A DNA stretch of 64,000 nt from positions 27,118 through 91,117 of the forward strand of contig JBBPIE010000027.1 in the NCBI GenBank assembly GCA_038040485.1. The letters are read 5' to 3'. The position numbers were made by a program, and so were the translations under genes. Of this stretch, positions 32,365 through 41,525 are shown piece after piece. The stretch is from Onstottus_B arcticum. Lineage in GTDB: Bacteria; Acidobacteriota; Blastocatellia; UBA7656. The notes beneath the pieces were generated by a model. It had not been told where the DNA came from. It saw nothing but the letters and a program-made list of their open reading frames with translations, and made no database searches. Numbering within the stretch: the first letter of the stretch is position 1; each line of letters begins with the position of its first letter.

Positions 32365-34518
32365 ATGAAGTCCACAACCAATCCTGAGCGCCGGAATACG
32401 CGTTCGCAGTTCGCGTTTTCGCTTTGTTTGGCACTGATCCTGATGATGGGTCTTGCGGCTGCCGGCTTCGTGTCGCGTGACTGGGTGCACGCAGCGCCGC
32501 CGCCGTTTGCGGGCGAGTCTTGCGCTTCGGCCACGATCATCGCTCCGGCATCGCTTCCCTTCACGGATGAAGCGAGCACAGTCGGCGCCGCGAATGATAT
32601 CGATCCGGGTTTCGGCGGTTGCGTCTCGGGTTTGGGCCCGGAAGTGGTCTACTCCTTTACCCCTTCAGTGACCGACACCTACGTAGCCGGCGTGACGCCA
32701 ACCGCGCCGCCCGGCGTCGATGTGAGCCTGTACGTCATCACCAATTGCGCCGATCCGGCTGGAAGCTGCGTAGCCGGCGTAAACGCACGAGGCTTTGGTC
32801 AAAGCGAGGCGCTTCCGGTGACGCTAAACGCCGGCACGACTTACTTCATCGTGGTTGATAGTCCTCAACAAAACGGCCAGGGGTCATTTCACTTCGCGCT
32901 TCGAAGAGGACTTCCAGCTAACGATAGCTGTTCGACGCCGACGGTGATCGAGCCAAGCCGGCTCCCGTTCCAGACCTCCGCGACGACGTACGGCGCGACC
33001 GGCAGTTCTAATCCGGGAACGCCCTGCCTTCCATCGAACCAGTCGGGAAACGGGCCGGAGGTTGTTTACCAGTTTACGCCTGCCAGCACTCAGAACTACG
33101 ACTTCGAAGTGAATCCGGTCGCGAACTACGACGTCTCACTCTACATCGTCATCGATTGCGCGAGTGGATCTTTTTGCACGGGCAAGGACCAGGTGGGGGG
33201 CGACGGTACGGAGACGCTGCGGCGGAACCTCACCGCCGGAGTTACCTACTTCATCATCGTCGATGGCGGTCAAGGTGACTTTGGCGACTTTACCCTGACA
33301 GTCGTTCCGACGATTCAACTCGCTCCGGCCGCGCCTAGCAACCTGACGGCGACCGCTGTTAGTTCAACCCAAATTGATTTGGCGTGGCAGGACAATGCGA
33401 ACGACGAGTTGGGATTCCGGATCAACCGCAGCCTCGACGGGTTCAACTTCACAGAGATAGCTTCGGTCGGATCGAATGTCACCTCTTTCAGCGACACCGG
33501 GCTGACGCCAGAGACCGCCTACTTCTACACGGTCGTGGCCTTTAACAACTTCGGAAACTCGGCTCCCTCGAACCTGGCCGCGGATACGACGCCGCCATCG
33601 CCGGTGCCGGTGTTCCCGGTCTTGAACGTTAATCCGGCTTCGCTTGATTTTGGCACAGTCAGCTCGACGCTGGCAGCGACAAAGACGTTGACGCTATCAA
33701 ACGGCGGCGGCTCGGATCTCATTGTGTCGGGCATCCAGGACCCGGCAAACCCGTTTTCCATACTCAACAAGCCTCAGACGCCATTCACGATCGCGCCCGG
33801 CCAGAATGTGGTCATCACGGTGAGGTTCGCGCCCCTCACTGCTCAAGCCTTTAACGGGGCGCTCTCGATTCAGAGCAACGATCCAAACAATCCCAACGTG
33901 GGAGTTTCGCTTCAGGGGATCGGCGCCGGCGTTCCGGTCCCGAATCTGGACTTGCCGGCGACCATTCTCGACTTCACGAGCAGCTCGTTGAGTACGACTT
34001 ACCAGGTCATGAATACGGGCAACGCCGACCTGATCATCGCAAGCATAACCCAGCCCGGCTCTCCGTTTGCGATCACCGGGATCCCTTCGTTGCCGATAAC
34101 ACTAAAGCCCGGTGAGAAGTTCGTTCTGACTATTAGTTTCTCGTCCGCAACGGCCGGTGTCTTTTCGAGTGACTTCAGGATTGCGAGCAACGACCCGGAT
34201 TCGTTGCTGGTCGTGGTTCGTCTGCGCGGAACCATCACGTCGGTCCCGCCAAGCATGCCCGGCCTCGAGTTCAGGAAGAAGGCGATTCGCTTCCGCGCTG
34301 CCGGCTCGAACGTCATAACCGGGGCGGTGCTGATTGTGGATGGGACGCAAACATTTGCTCTTACAAGCGACGGCGAGTTCTTCATTGTAAAGAAGAACGT
34401 TCGAAGCACGCCTGGTAACCTGAGACCCAAGGATATCTTCGCCGTCGGGTCAACTCACGGCGTCCAGGTTGTGAATCTCAACGGCAGCCGGTCGGCGGTG
34501 GTAAACCTAACGCGATAA
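32365..34518 (+). CDS. Large secreted multi-domain beta-sandwich protein
   Basis: The 717 residues begin with an export signal (FAFSLCLALILMMGLAAAG). Two related beta-sandwich repeats follow at about 50-187 and 188-312 (both contain GPEVVYSFTP or GPEVVYQFTP and TYFIVVD or TYFIIVD), similar to pre-peptidase C-terminal domains. A fibronectin type III domain lies at about 320-408. Two ASH/choice-of-anchor-D modules lie at about 418-521 and 527-628 (NPASLDFGTVSSTLAATKT, IQSNDPNNPNVGVSLQGIG). An IPT-like end finishes in AVVNLTR. It is probably a surface or matrix adhesion protein. No CTERM or LPXTG-type anchor is present. Confidence 0.75.
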   Translation: MKSTTNPERRNTRSQFAFSLCLALILMMGLAAAGFVSRDWVHAAPPPFAGESCASATIIAPASLPFTDEASTVGAANDIDPGFGGCVSGLGPEVVYSFTPSVTDTYVAGVTPTAPPGVDVSLYVITNCADPAGSCVAGVNARGFGQSEALPVTLNAGTTYFIVVDSPQQNGQGSFHFALRRGLPANDSCSTPTVIEPSRLPFQTSATTYGATGSSNPGTPCLPSNQSGNGPEVVYQFTPASTQNYDFEVNPVANYDVSLYIVIDCASGSFCTGKDQVGGDGTETLRRNLTAGVTYFIIVDGGQGDFGDFTLTVVPTIQLAPAAPSNLTATAVSSTQIDLAWQDNANDELGFRINRSLDGFNFTEIASVGSNVTSFSDTGLTPETAYFYTVVAFNNFGNSAPSNLAADTTPPSPVPVFPVLNVNPASLDFGTVSSTLAATKTLTLSNGGGSDLIVSGIQDPANPFSILNKPQTPFTIAPGQNVVITVRFAPLTAQAFNGALSIQSNDPNNPNVGVSLQGIGAGVPVPNLDLPATILDFTSSSLSTTYQVMNTGNADLIIASITQPGSPFAITGIPSLPITLKPGEKFVLTISFSSATAGVFSSDFRIASNDPDSLLVVVRLRGTITSVPPSMPGLEFRKKAIRFRAAGSNVITGAVLIVDGTQTFALTSDGEFFIVKKNVRSTPGNLRPKDIFAVGSTHGVQVVNLNGSRSAVVNLTR

Positions 34519-34522
34519 AACC

Positions 34523-34563
34523 AAAAGGCGCGCGGCTCGAACTGAACAAACCGCGCGCCTTTG
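34523..34563. terminator. Strong bidirectional terminator
   Basis: AAAGGCGCGCGG and CCGCGCGCCTTT form a perfect 12-base stem with A and T flanks on either side. It sits between the convergent beta-sandwich and coaX genes and can serve both. Confidence 0.85.
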
Positions 34564-34589
34564 TTCTTCTATTCGCTCACAACCGAGCT

Positions 34590-35369
34590 TCAACCGGGCT
34601 GTTTCGGCGCAGTGTTGCGCTCGTAGATCATCCGCAATCCTTCAAGCGTCAGGTCCGGCTCTACTGCTTCGATCAGACTCGATCCCCGGGCGATCAGCGG
34701 TGCGAGCCCGCCAGTTGCGACCACTCGCGCGACGCCTCCCATCTCATCGATCATTCGCTGCAACAGTCCGTCTACGAGCGCGACGTTGCCGTAGTACAAC
34801 CCCGATTGCACACTCGAGGATGGGTTCGTGCCGATGACTTTTTGAGGCCGGCGAATCTCTGTGTTGCGAAGCCGCGCCGCCCGCTGAAACAGCGCATCGG
34901 CGGCGACTTGAATTCCCGGATAGATGACGCCGCCCAGGTATTCGCCAGCTTGTGAGATCGCGTCGAAAGTCGTGGCGGTGCCGAAATCCACAGCGATGCA
35001 AGGCCCGCCGTACTTCGCGAATGCGGCGACCGCGTTCACTACCCGGTCCGCGCCGACTTCTCGAGGGTCGTCGTAAAGTACTGGCATCCCTGCGTTTTCC
35101 GAAGTGACGAATAGCGGCTTGGTTCCGAAATAGACTTCGGCCATTTTGTTTAGCGTGAAGTCGAGCACCGGAACTACCGAGGAAATGGCGATGTCTGTGA
35201 TGGCAGAAGAATCGATCTGGGCAAGCAGGAGCAGCGTGCGGCACATCACTCCGTACTCATCGACGGTTCGATGGTGCTCGGAAGCGAGCCGCCAGCTTTG
35301 CGCCAGCCTCAGGCCGTCGTAGACGCCCAGCGTTGTATTAGTGTTTCCGACGTCGAGAACTAAAAGCAT
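34590..35369 (-). CDS. coaX: Type III pantothenate kinase CoaX
   Basis: CoaX phosphorylates pantothenate in the first step of coenzyme A synthesis and, unlike CoaA, is not feedback-inhibited. The 259-residue ASKHA-fold protein shows LLVLDVGNTNTTLGVYDG, then GADRVVNAVAAFAKYG, the metal/ATP motif IAVDFGTATTFDAIS, and VVATGGLAPLIA. birA lies upstream on the same strand, an arrangement known in many bacteria. A composite repeat separates the two. Confidence 0.96.
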   Translation of the reverse strand: MLLVLDVGNTNTTLGVYDGLRLAQSWRLASEHHRTVDEYGVMCRTLLLLAQIDSSAITDIAISSVVPVLDFTLNKMAEVYFGTKPLFVTSENAGMPVLYDDPREVGADRVVNAVAAFAKYGGPCIAVDFGTATTFDAISQAGEYLGGVIYPGIQVAADALFQRAARLRNTEIRRPQKVIGTNPSSSVQSGLYYGNVALVDGLLQRMIDEMGGVARVVATGGLAPLIARGSSLIEAVEPDLTLEGLRMIYERNTAPKQPG

Positions 35370-35375
35370 GGTAAC

Positions 35376-35500
35376 AGTCCGTAGTCAGTAGTCCGTGGTC
35401 AGTAGTCCGTAGTCAGTAGTCAGTGGTCGGTGGTCAGTGGTCAGTGGTCAACGATGTCTTCCCACCATCAACTACAGACGACTGACTACGGACTACGGAC
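35376..35500. repeat. Composite inverted repeat, AGTCCGTAGT family, overlapping birA end
   Basis: The left part (35376-35450) is a run of AGTCCGTAGTC, AGTAGTC and AGTGGTC words. The right arm (35471-35500) reads CTACAGACGACTGACTACGG and on. It is related to 2951-3038. The last ~23 codons of birA lie inside it. Confidence 0.85.
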
Positions 35501-36240
35501 TTCCTCAACTTAACTTCACCTGACGTAATCTCCCGAAGCTGTCCGGCGCCGGTCTCGATGATGAGCGCGCCGCCCGCGGCCAATCCGCGCGTCATCCCTT
35601 CAACCACTCCCTCCGCCGTCTCGACGCTTACTGCGCAGTCGTGAGCGTAAGTCGAGAGAGCGCTCCATTGCGCGATCACTCGATCCGGTTGCTCTAATGC
35701 CTGCCTGTACCAATGTTCAAGCCGGCTCAGAAGGGGCGCGAGGACGTCCTCGGCTTCCACAGGGCGCCCGCTTTCAATCAGTACGGACGTCGCACTCTCG
35801 CGAAATTCTTCCGGGAAGTCACGCTGAGCGAGGTTGATCCCGATTCCCATCACTGCATAGAGCAACTGTTCTTTCTCTATCGCCGCCTCGACTAGAATGC
35901 CGCAAATCTTTCGGCCGGACGCCAACACATCGTTAGGCCACTTGATATCTGCGTCGATCTGAAAATCGAGCTTGAGGGTTTCCGCGACCGCCACTGCCGC
36001 AGCAAGCGTAATCACCGGCGCAGTATCAGGCGTGATCTGCGGCCGAAGAATGAGTGATAGATAAAGCCCCTCACCGGCCGGCGAAGACCAGTTGCGTCCC
36101 ATCCTGCCGCGACCCGTCGTCTGCTCGCGAGCCATGACGGCAACCCCTTCCTCAGCTCCTGAAGCTGCCATCTCACGCGCGAGGTCGTTAGTGGAAGGCA
36201 GCCGGTCGAAGCGCAGGACGGTTGTGCCAAGCATAGCCAT
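35434..36240 (-). CDS. birA: Biotin-[acetyl-CoA-carboxylase] ligase BirA, catalytic type
   Basis: This enzyme makes biotinyl-AMP and biotinylates the carboxyl carrier protein. Catalytic motifs are GRGRMGRNWSSPAGEGLYLS, KWPNDVLASGRKICGILVE and GIGINLAQ. The N-terminal winged helix of group II BirA is absent, so it is a ligase without repressor function. From the ATG at 36240 it has 268 residues. The final stretch (KSVVRSQSSVVDGGKTSLTT and two more) is encoded by an intergenic repeat arm and has no counterpart in the family, so the repeat has probably replaced the original end. coaX follows on the same strand. Confidence 0.9.
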   Translation of the reverse strand: MAMLGTTVLRFDRLPSTNDLAREMAASGAEEGVAVMAREQTTGRGRMGRNWSSPAGEGLYLSLILRPQITPDTAPVITLAAAVAVAETLKLDFQIDADIKWPNDVLASGRKICGILVEAAIEKEQLLYAVMGIGINLAQRDFPEEFRESATSVLIESGRPVEAEDVLAPLLSRLEHWYRQALEQPDRVIAQWSALSTYAHDCAVSVETAEGVVEGMTRGLAAGGALIIETGAGQLREITSGEVKLRKSVVRSQSSVVDGGKTSLTTDH

Positions 36241-36313
36241 GTTCAGGACCGAGCATTGAGTGCGACAGACCATCAGTGGCCTTCAACAGGCATCTCGCTA
36301 CTGACGGCGCCGT

Positions 36314-36418
36314 ATCCGTGCAAATCCGTCGAATCAGCGTCATCCGTGGTCTATGGGGCACTAGCGTTCGAAACCTCATAGACCACCGATGACGCTGATT
36401 TGACCGAGTCGCACGGAT
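36314..36418. repeat. Inverted repeat, ATCCGTG family
   Basis: The left arm contains ATCCGTGCAAATCCGTCG, AATCAGCGTCATC and GTGGTCTATG. The right arm (from 36374) has CATAGACCACCGATGACGCT, GATTTG and GTCGCACGGAT. It lies upstream of birA. The word ATCCGTG is common in intergenic repeats of this kind. Confidence 0.8.
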
Positions 36419-36467
36419 TCGTGCCCATTTGATCGCTAGCGAAACGCATGTTGCAAGCAACGAGTCT

Positions 36468-36893
36468 TCAATCCTGAGTCTCAGTTCCTCGCATTGCAAG
36501 CTCAAAGAATCTGTTTGTAGCATTGAGCGCAGATTTCACCGCCGCGTCAGTCACATCATCGGAGACCTGACAACTGCCGAAAACCTGCATCTCTCTTCCT
36601 TCAAACGTTACGTCCACGAGAACGCCGATCAAGTCCTTGCCGAGCGCGTTTACGTGATCGAGGTCGGCAAGCGCGCAAGTGAAACGGTCTTCGACGGTCT
36701 GCTGCACGGCCTTGAGAGCGGCTTCGGCAGCCGCTCTCATCCGGCCCGCTTCATCGCACGCGCCGCTCGCGCTTACGGCGATCGTTCGGTCGCCCAGCGT
36801 GAAAGTCACTTCAACCCGGCATTGACCATCGGGTTCTTCGTGTATTTGCGCGCGATCAAATCGCAACCGCTTCTGAGTCCGGTCCGCTGACAT
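36468..36893 (-). CDS. Uncharacterised 141-residue protein
   Basis: The ATG at 36893 is chosen because it has a good ribosome site (GGGAAGGGAT); the longer frame adds 24 residues overlapping the nadC end region. The protein has an alpha/beta pattern: strands RVEVTFTLGDRTIAVSASG, a helix MRAAAEAALKAVQQTVED, strands LIGVLVDVTFEGREMQVFGS and a helix AAVKSALNATNRFFEL. This resembles the regulatory (dimerisation) domain of 2-isopropylmalate synthase in outline only. No signal or membrane span. It follows nadC by 81 bases on the same strand, so it may be co-transcribed. Function unknown. Confidence 0.65.
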   Translation of the reverse strand: MSADRTQKRLRFDRAQIHEEPDGQCRVEVTFTLGDRTIAVSASGACDEAGRMRAAAEAALKAVQQTVEDRFTCALADLDHVNALGKDLIGVLVDVTFEGREMQVFGSCQVSDDVTDAAVKSALNATNRFFELAMRGTETQD

Positions 36894-36974
36894 ATCCCTT
36901 CCCCGTTCCTTCCCGAACCGAACCACCGGCCCGGCCCTGATCGCGGCCTGGGCCGCGGCAATCAACGAGGGGCA

Positions 36975-37826
36975 CTAAATGGGTATCGTTTTCAAGTTGA
37001 TTTCCACGGCAATCGCTGACTGGGTGATTGCACCGGCCGAGATCAGGTCGACCCCACACTCTGCGATCTCGCGAACGGTGTCGAGGCTGACGTCGACTGT
37101 TGTCTCGATTGTCACCTCCGGCCTCTGCTTCCTGATCAGCGCGACCGAATCGCGAATCTCGGCGGTGTCCATGTTGTGGAGCGATATTACGTCCGCTCCG
37201 GCAGCCAGCGCCTCGCGAAGCTGAGATTGATTTCCGGCTTCCACTTCTATTTTCATCAGGTGAGGGGCGGCTCGCCGCGCCAGCTCCACAGCGCGCCGAA
37301 CTCCGCCGGCAAGCGCGATGTGATTATCGTTGATCAGCACTCCATCATCCAACCCGAAGCGATGATTGAAGCCGCCGCCCACTGTCACCGCGTACTTCTC
37401 CAGCAAACGCAGACCGGGCGTCGTCTTCGCCGTATCGACGATTCGCGCCTCTGTTCCACTTATGCGATTCACAAACTCGCGGGTAAGCGTAGCCACGCCG
37501 GACAGCCGTCCCATCAGATTCAACGCTGTTCGCTCGGCCGTCAACAACACCGCTGCTGGTCCCTCGATCATCGCAAACTCTGAGCCCCCGCTTATCGAAT
37601 CGCCGTCATAGACACGCGACTCAAGCTGAATGTTGGCGTCAAGCGTGCTGAAAACCGCTTCGGCGATCTCGAGTCCGCAAAGCACGAAATCCTGCTTCGC
37701 CATGAAACGTCCGCGAGCGCGCGCGCCTCCCCGAACTATGCTCTTGGTCGTTATGTCTCCGCGCCCCAGGTCTTCTTTTAGAAGATCGGACGCGTAGGCG
37801 TAGATGATTCCCGAGTCGATTTCCAT
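36975..37826 (-). CDS. nadC: Quinolinate phosphoribosyltransferase NadC
   Basis: NadC makes nicotinate mononucleotide from quinolinate and PRPP in de novo NAD synthesis. The 283 residues show LLKEDLGRGDITTKSIV, AERTALNLMGRLSGVATLTR, the active-site stretch RIVDTAKTTPGLRLLEKYAV, and NDNHIALAGGV. It starts 15 bases after valS on the same strand, so it is probably in that operon. nadA and nadB are not in the window. Confidence 0.96.
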   Translation of the reverse strand: MEIDSGIIYAYASDLLKEDLGRGDITTKSIVRGGARARGRFMAKQDFVLCGLEIAEAVFSTLDANIQLESRVYDGDSISGGSEFAMIEGPAAVLLTAERTALNLMGRLSGVATLTREFVNRISGTEARIVDTAKTTPGLRLLEKYAVTVGGGFNHRFGLDDGVLINDNHIALAGGVRRAVELARRAAPHLMKIEVEAGNQSQLREALAAGADVISLHNMDTAEIRDSVALIRKQRPEVTIETTVDVSLDTVREIAECGVDLISAGAITQSAIAVEINLKTIPI

Positions 37827-37841
37827 GAATGAATGAGGCGT

Positions 37842-40511
37842 TTACACGCGCCGGATCGAACCGAGCGTGGACTTGAGCTTTTCTATCTCCGAGATCAACT
37901 CCTCGTGCCGGCGCCCCGCCTCCTGCACGACGTCGCGAGGCGCGCGCTCGACGAACGAAGCATTGTCGAGCCGCGATGCCAGGCCGCGTGCTTCGTTCTG
38001 TTTGCGCTCCATCTCCTTTGAAATGCGTTCGCTTTCTTTGTCCAGGTCGATCAAGCCTCCAAGCGGCACGGCCACCTCAATGCCACTCACGATGTCGGAT
38101 GCCGCCGACTCGAACGCGGGAAGCGCGTCAGAGAAGATGATCGTTTCAACCCGGGCAAGTCGCTTGATCCGGTCGGTATTATCCAGCACCAGCGAGCGCG
38201 CAGCCGGATCGACGGTGCCGAGGTGTAGCTCGACGCGGCTTTGCGAAGGGATGTTGAAGATCGACCGAATGTTGCGCACCTTGGTAATCAGCGCGATCAG
38301 TGTTCCCATCTGCTCGATCGCCGCCCCGTCGGCGCGGCTGGCATCCGCGATTGGCCACTGTTGAAGCATTATCGACTCGCCGGTGTGAGGGAGCCGTTGC
38401 CATATCTCTTCCGTGAGGTACGGCATCAGCGGGTGAAGCAATCGCAGACTTGTTTCGAGCACATACACGATGCGGCATCGCGCAGCCAGGACTTCGGGAG
38501 TCTCTTCGCTCGCGATAACCAGCGATTTCGACAGCTCGATATACCAATCGCAGAATTCGTCCCAGAAAAAATGATAGAGAGTCTGGGCCACTTCGTTGAG
38601 CTTGTACTCGTCAAACGCGCGGGTCGTCTGCTCGATCGCCGCGTTGAGTTCCGCCAGAATCCACCGATCCGCAAGCTCGTCGGAAGGAACCCATTTTGCT
38701 TCCGCCTTTGAAGTCTCGCCGAGGTTCATCATCACAAACCGCGCCGCGTTCCAGATCTTGTTCCCGAAATTCCGAGCTTCTTCAACTTGAGGCTGCCTGC
38801 CGTTTTCAACCTTTGCGAAGCGGATGTCCTGGCCCCGCGCGGCTCGAACCAGCAGCGAGAAGCGAAGCGCATCCGAACCATAACGTTCGATCAAATCGAG
38901 CGGGTCAACTCCCGTCCCAAGCGACTTGCTCATGCGGCGGCCCTGCTCGTCCATCACCGTCGCATAGATATACACATCGCTGAACGGAATCTGTTTTGTG
39001 AAGTACAGCCCGCTCATAATCATTCGCGACACCCAGAGATAAATGATGTCGCGCGCAGTCGCTAGAACCGATGTCGGATAGTAGACCGCCAGGTCTTCTG
39101 TATCTTCGGGCCAGCCGAGGACAGCCTGGGGCCACAGCCCCGAGGAGAACCAGGTATCCAACACGTCTTCGTCTTGAGTTATCGTTTTGCCGTTCGCTTT
39201 GTCTTTGGCCTCGGATTCACTGCGAGCAACGATGTACTCGCCGTCTTCGGTTGTCCAGACCGGAATTCGATGACCCCACCAAAGCTGGCGAGAGATCGTC
39301 CAGTCACGGATGTTTTCCATCCAGTCGAGATACGTCCGCTCGTAGCGATCAGGGTAGAACTTCACTCGCCCCTGCTTAACTACGTCGATCGCAGGCTGCG
39401 CGAGTTCCTTCATTCTCACAAACCACTGCTCGGAAAGCAGCGGCTCAATGATGGTGTGGCAGCGTGCGCACAAGGCGGTGGGGACTGTGTAGTCTTCGAT
39501 CTTGGTGACCAGTCCCAGAGCATCCAGATCCTGGAGCACTCGCTCGCGAGCCTCGAAGCGATCCAGTCCGGCATAGCGCTCGCCCGCATCGGCCGACATT
39601 TTTCCGTGCTCATCGATGACGATCACTTTTGGCAGATTGTGGCGCATGCCTGCCTCAAAGTCGTTCAGGTCGTGGGCCGGCGTGACTTTCACCGCGCCGC
39701 TTCCGAACTCGGACTTTGCGTAGTCGTCGGCTATCAGCGGAATCTCTCTCCCGACAAGCGGAAGCACGATAGTTTTGCCGATCATCTCCGTGTAGCGCTC
39801 ATCCGCCGGGTTTACAGCGACTGCCGTGTCCCCAAGCATCGTTTCAGGCCGGGTCGTGGCAACCACAACGAAGCCGTTTCCATCTTTGAACGGATAGCGC
39901 AAATGATAGAGCTTAGCAGCGCGGTCCTCGTGTTCGACTTCGATGTCGGAGATCGCCGTCAGACAGCGCGGACACCAGTTGATGACTCGCTTGCCGCGAT
40001 AGATCAACCCCGCTTCCCACCAGCGAACGAAGCATTCCATCACCGCTTCGACATACCGTTCGTCGAGCGTGAACCGCGCCCGGTCCCAGTCGAACGAGCA
40101 CCCCAGCCGCCGAAGCTGTGTGAGTATCACTCCGCCGTACCTGTTTACAAATTCCCAGGTCCGCTCGACGAAACGCTCGCGGCCCAGATCGTGGCGGGTG
40201 AGGCCCTCCTTGCGAAGTTCTTTTTCGACGACGTTCTGGGTTGCAATCCCGGCGTGATCGGTGCCGGGCACGCACAGTGTCTTGAAACCCTGCATCCGCT
40301 TCCACCGGACGAGCGCGTCCTGGAGCGAATAACACAATGCGTGACCAATGTGCAGCGAGCCGGTTACGTTTGGCGGTGGAATCGTAATGGTATAAGTTTG
40401 GCCTTCGCCGCGAGGCTTGAAGTATCCGCGGGATTCCCAGAGCGGATACCACTTCTCCTCGACGCTATGAGGCTCATAAGCTTTCGGAATCTCATTCATA
40501 TCGTTATGCAA
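37842..40511 (-). CDS. valS: Valyl-tRNA synthetase
   Basis: Class I synthetase charging tRNA-Val, with an editing domain. The 889 residues contain the HIGH signature (PPPNVTGSLHIGHALCYSL), the editing-domain region VVATTRPETMLGDTAVAVNP, the KMSKS equivalent GRRMSKSLGTG (RMSKS) and a C-terminal coiled coil (LDKESERISKEMERKQNEA). Two Cys pairs (CPRC and CARC-H) may bind zinc. A second Met at residue 5 is an alternative start. The long plus-strand open frame opposite it is an artefact of codon bias. Confidence 0.97.
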   Translation of the reverse strand: MHNDMNEIPKAYEPHSVEEKWYPLWESRGYFKPRGEGQTYTITIPPPNVTGSLHIGHALCYSLQDALVRWKRMQGFKTLCVPGTDHAGIATQNVVEKELRKEGLTRHDLGRERFVERTWEFVNRYGGVILTQLRRLGCSFDWDRARFTLDERYVEAVMECFVRWWEAGLIYRGKRVINWCPRCLTAISDIEVEHEDRAAKLYHLRYPFKDGNGFVVVATTRPETMLGDTAVAVNPADERYTEMIGKTIVLPLVGREIPLIADDYAKSEFGSGAVKVTPAHDLNDFEAGMRHNLPKVIVIDEHGKMSADAGERYAGLDRFEARERVLQDLDALGLVTKIEDYTVPTALCARCHTIIEPLLSEQWFVRMKELAQPAIDVVKQGRVKFYPDRYERTYLDWMENIRDWTISRQLWWGHRIPVWTTEDGEYIVARSESEAKDKANGKTITQDEDVLDTWFSSGLWPQAVLGWPEDTEDLAVYYPTSVLATARDIIYLWVSRMIMSGLYFTKQIPFSDVYIYATVMDEQGRRMSKSLGTGVDPLDLIERYGSDALRFSLLVRAARGQDIRFAKVENGRQPQVEEARNFGNKIWNAARFVMMNLGETSKAEAKWVPSDELADRWILAELNAAIEQTTRAFDEYKLNEVAQTLYHFFWDEFCDWYIELSKSLVIASEETPEVLAARCRIVYVLETSLRLLHPLMPYLTEEIWQRLPHTGESIMLQQWPIADASRADGAAIEQMGTLIALITKVRNIRSIFNIPSQSRVELHLGTVDPAARSLVLDNTDRIKRLARVETIIFSDALPAFESAASDIVSGIEVAVPLGGLIDLDKESERISKEMERKQNEARGLASRLDNASFVERAPRDVVQEAGRRHEELISEIEKLKSTLGSIRRV

Positions 40512-40829
40512 ACGCTTGTCGCTCGCCTACAGTGTCAGCTACTTCGCGTTAAGCTGATTCATTGTTGCTGGGCAATAACTTGCGGCCAGCGAGTTCCGGC
40601 GCAGCGTGGCGGCCAAACAATTAAAGGGGATAGAAAGGAGATGGTCAACCTCTGGCAGTGGTTCAGTTTCGATTCGATGTCCAAAGGAACCAGAGAGCTG
40701 CGCGAAGCTGCCCTTTGCGTGTCTAGGTTTATACTATTCTCACAAAGTCATGCGACGTTCACGTCGATTTGCTTGGGCCGGCTGCTGTTCAACGCGTTCG
40801 GCGTCACGGGCGAGGCCGCGTTGCGTTCC
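40512..40829. other. Intergenic region between valS and the exosortase unit
   Basis: About 320 bases. A plus-strand ATG at 40641 has GAAAGGAG directly against it, but the frame continues antisense through the SEC-C gene and resembles nothing, so it is not called. The region probably holds the valS promoter. No terminator stands out. Confidence 0.5.
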
Positions 40830-41525
40830 TCATCCACCACAGCAACGTTTGTACTTCCGCCCGCTTCCGCAGGGACACGAAGCGTTGCGTGCGACTGTCG
40901 CAACACCCCCTTCGTGCTTAGATCTTCCCTTGAACAGGCCAAGCATGATCAGCGTCAGCCAGATCAGTACGGCTACCGCGGGTTGCGAGAACGTATAACC
41001 GTGAAAAGCAAGGAAGAAAAAGCTCGACTCGTTGCTTCCTGGCGCGGCTTGCTGCTCGAGCTGCAAGCTCGTCATCTTTGCCCACGCCATCAACGCGCAG
41101 ACGGTCAGCACGAACATGGCGGCGCACCCAATCGCAAGCGCCCGCAGCTTCGCAACCAGCGAGTTCGACCGAGTCACGATCACGAGCGCCACAAGCATCG
41201 GCAAACCGTAGGTCACCATGTCGATTCGTAAGCCACTCGACTGCAACCTGCCGTTCACCACAAGTTGAACTACTCTGGCCCTTGGCTTGATCGCAACTCC
41301 AGCATCAAAGAATGTATAGATCCAGCTCGCACATGTGCCTGCTACCGCCGAGATAGCGCCGAGCGAATACCACCATAGGGGAAGAATCACGATGTAGAGA
41401 GCAAGCGCGAGCGCGAACAGCCTCGGCCATTTATGCCCGCTGATGCCGAACGCCAAATCGCTCGAGCCAGAAGATGAGGATTGCCGTTGAGAGAAGAATG
41501 ACGATGGTCTGGGCGACGTAGTCAT
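40830..41525 (-). CDS. Exosortase-H-associated membrane protein with SEC-C tail
   Basis: The 231 residues have about five hydrophobic spans (for example LFALALALYIVILPLWWYSL and VAVLIWLTLIMLGLF) and end in a complete SEC-C zinc motif, ASCPCGSGRKYKRCCGG (Cys217, 219, 228, 229). Membrane proteins of this kind accompany exosortase H in other genomes. The SEC-C tail is otherwise known from SecA and from nucleic-acid or ribosome-associated proteins. The frame overlaps the exosortase end by 95 bases. A TTG at about 41456 would reduce this to 26, so the start is uncertain. It probably assists processing or membrane targeting of the sorted protein. Confidence 0.75.
   Translation of the reverse strand: MTTSPRPSSFFSQRQSSSSGSSDLAFGISGHKWPRLFALALALYIVILPLWWYSLGAISAVAGTCASWIYTFFDAGVAIKPRARVVQLVVNGRLQSSGLRIDMVTYGLPMLVALVIVTRSNSLVAKLRALAIGCAAMFVLTVCALMAWAKMTSLQLEQQAAPGSNESSFFFLAFHGYTFSQPAVAVLIWLTLIMLGLFKGRSKHEGGVATVARNASCPCGSGRKYKRCCGG

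Noticed and set aside
32211..32579. 122-codon minus-strand frame over the start of the beta-sandwich gene
   Set aside because: Overlaps the promoter and the signal peptide of the plus-strand gene and has no family resemblance.
40641..40829. Plus-strand ATG with GAAAGGAG just upstream
   Set aside because: The site touches the ATG with no spacing, and the frame runs antisense into the SEC-C gene.
39174..41231. A 685-codon plus-strand open frame across valS
   Set aside because: It is antisense to valS and the exosortase-associated gene, matches no family, and arises from codon bias on the opposite strand.
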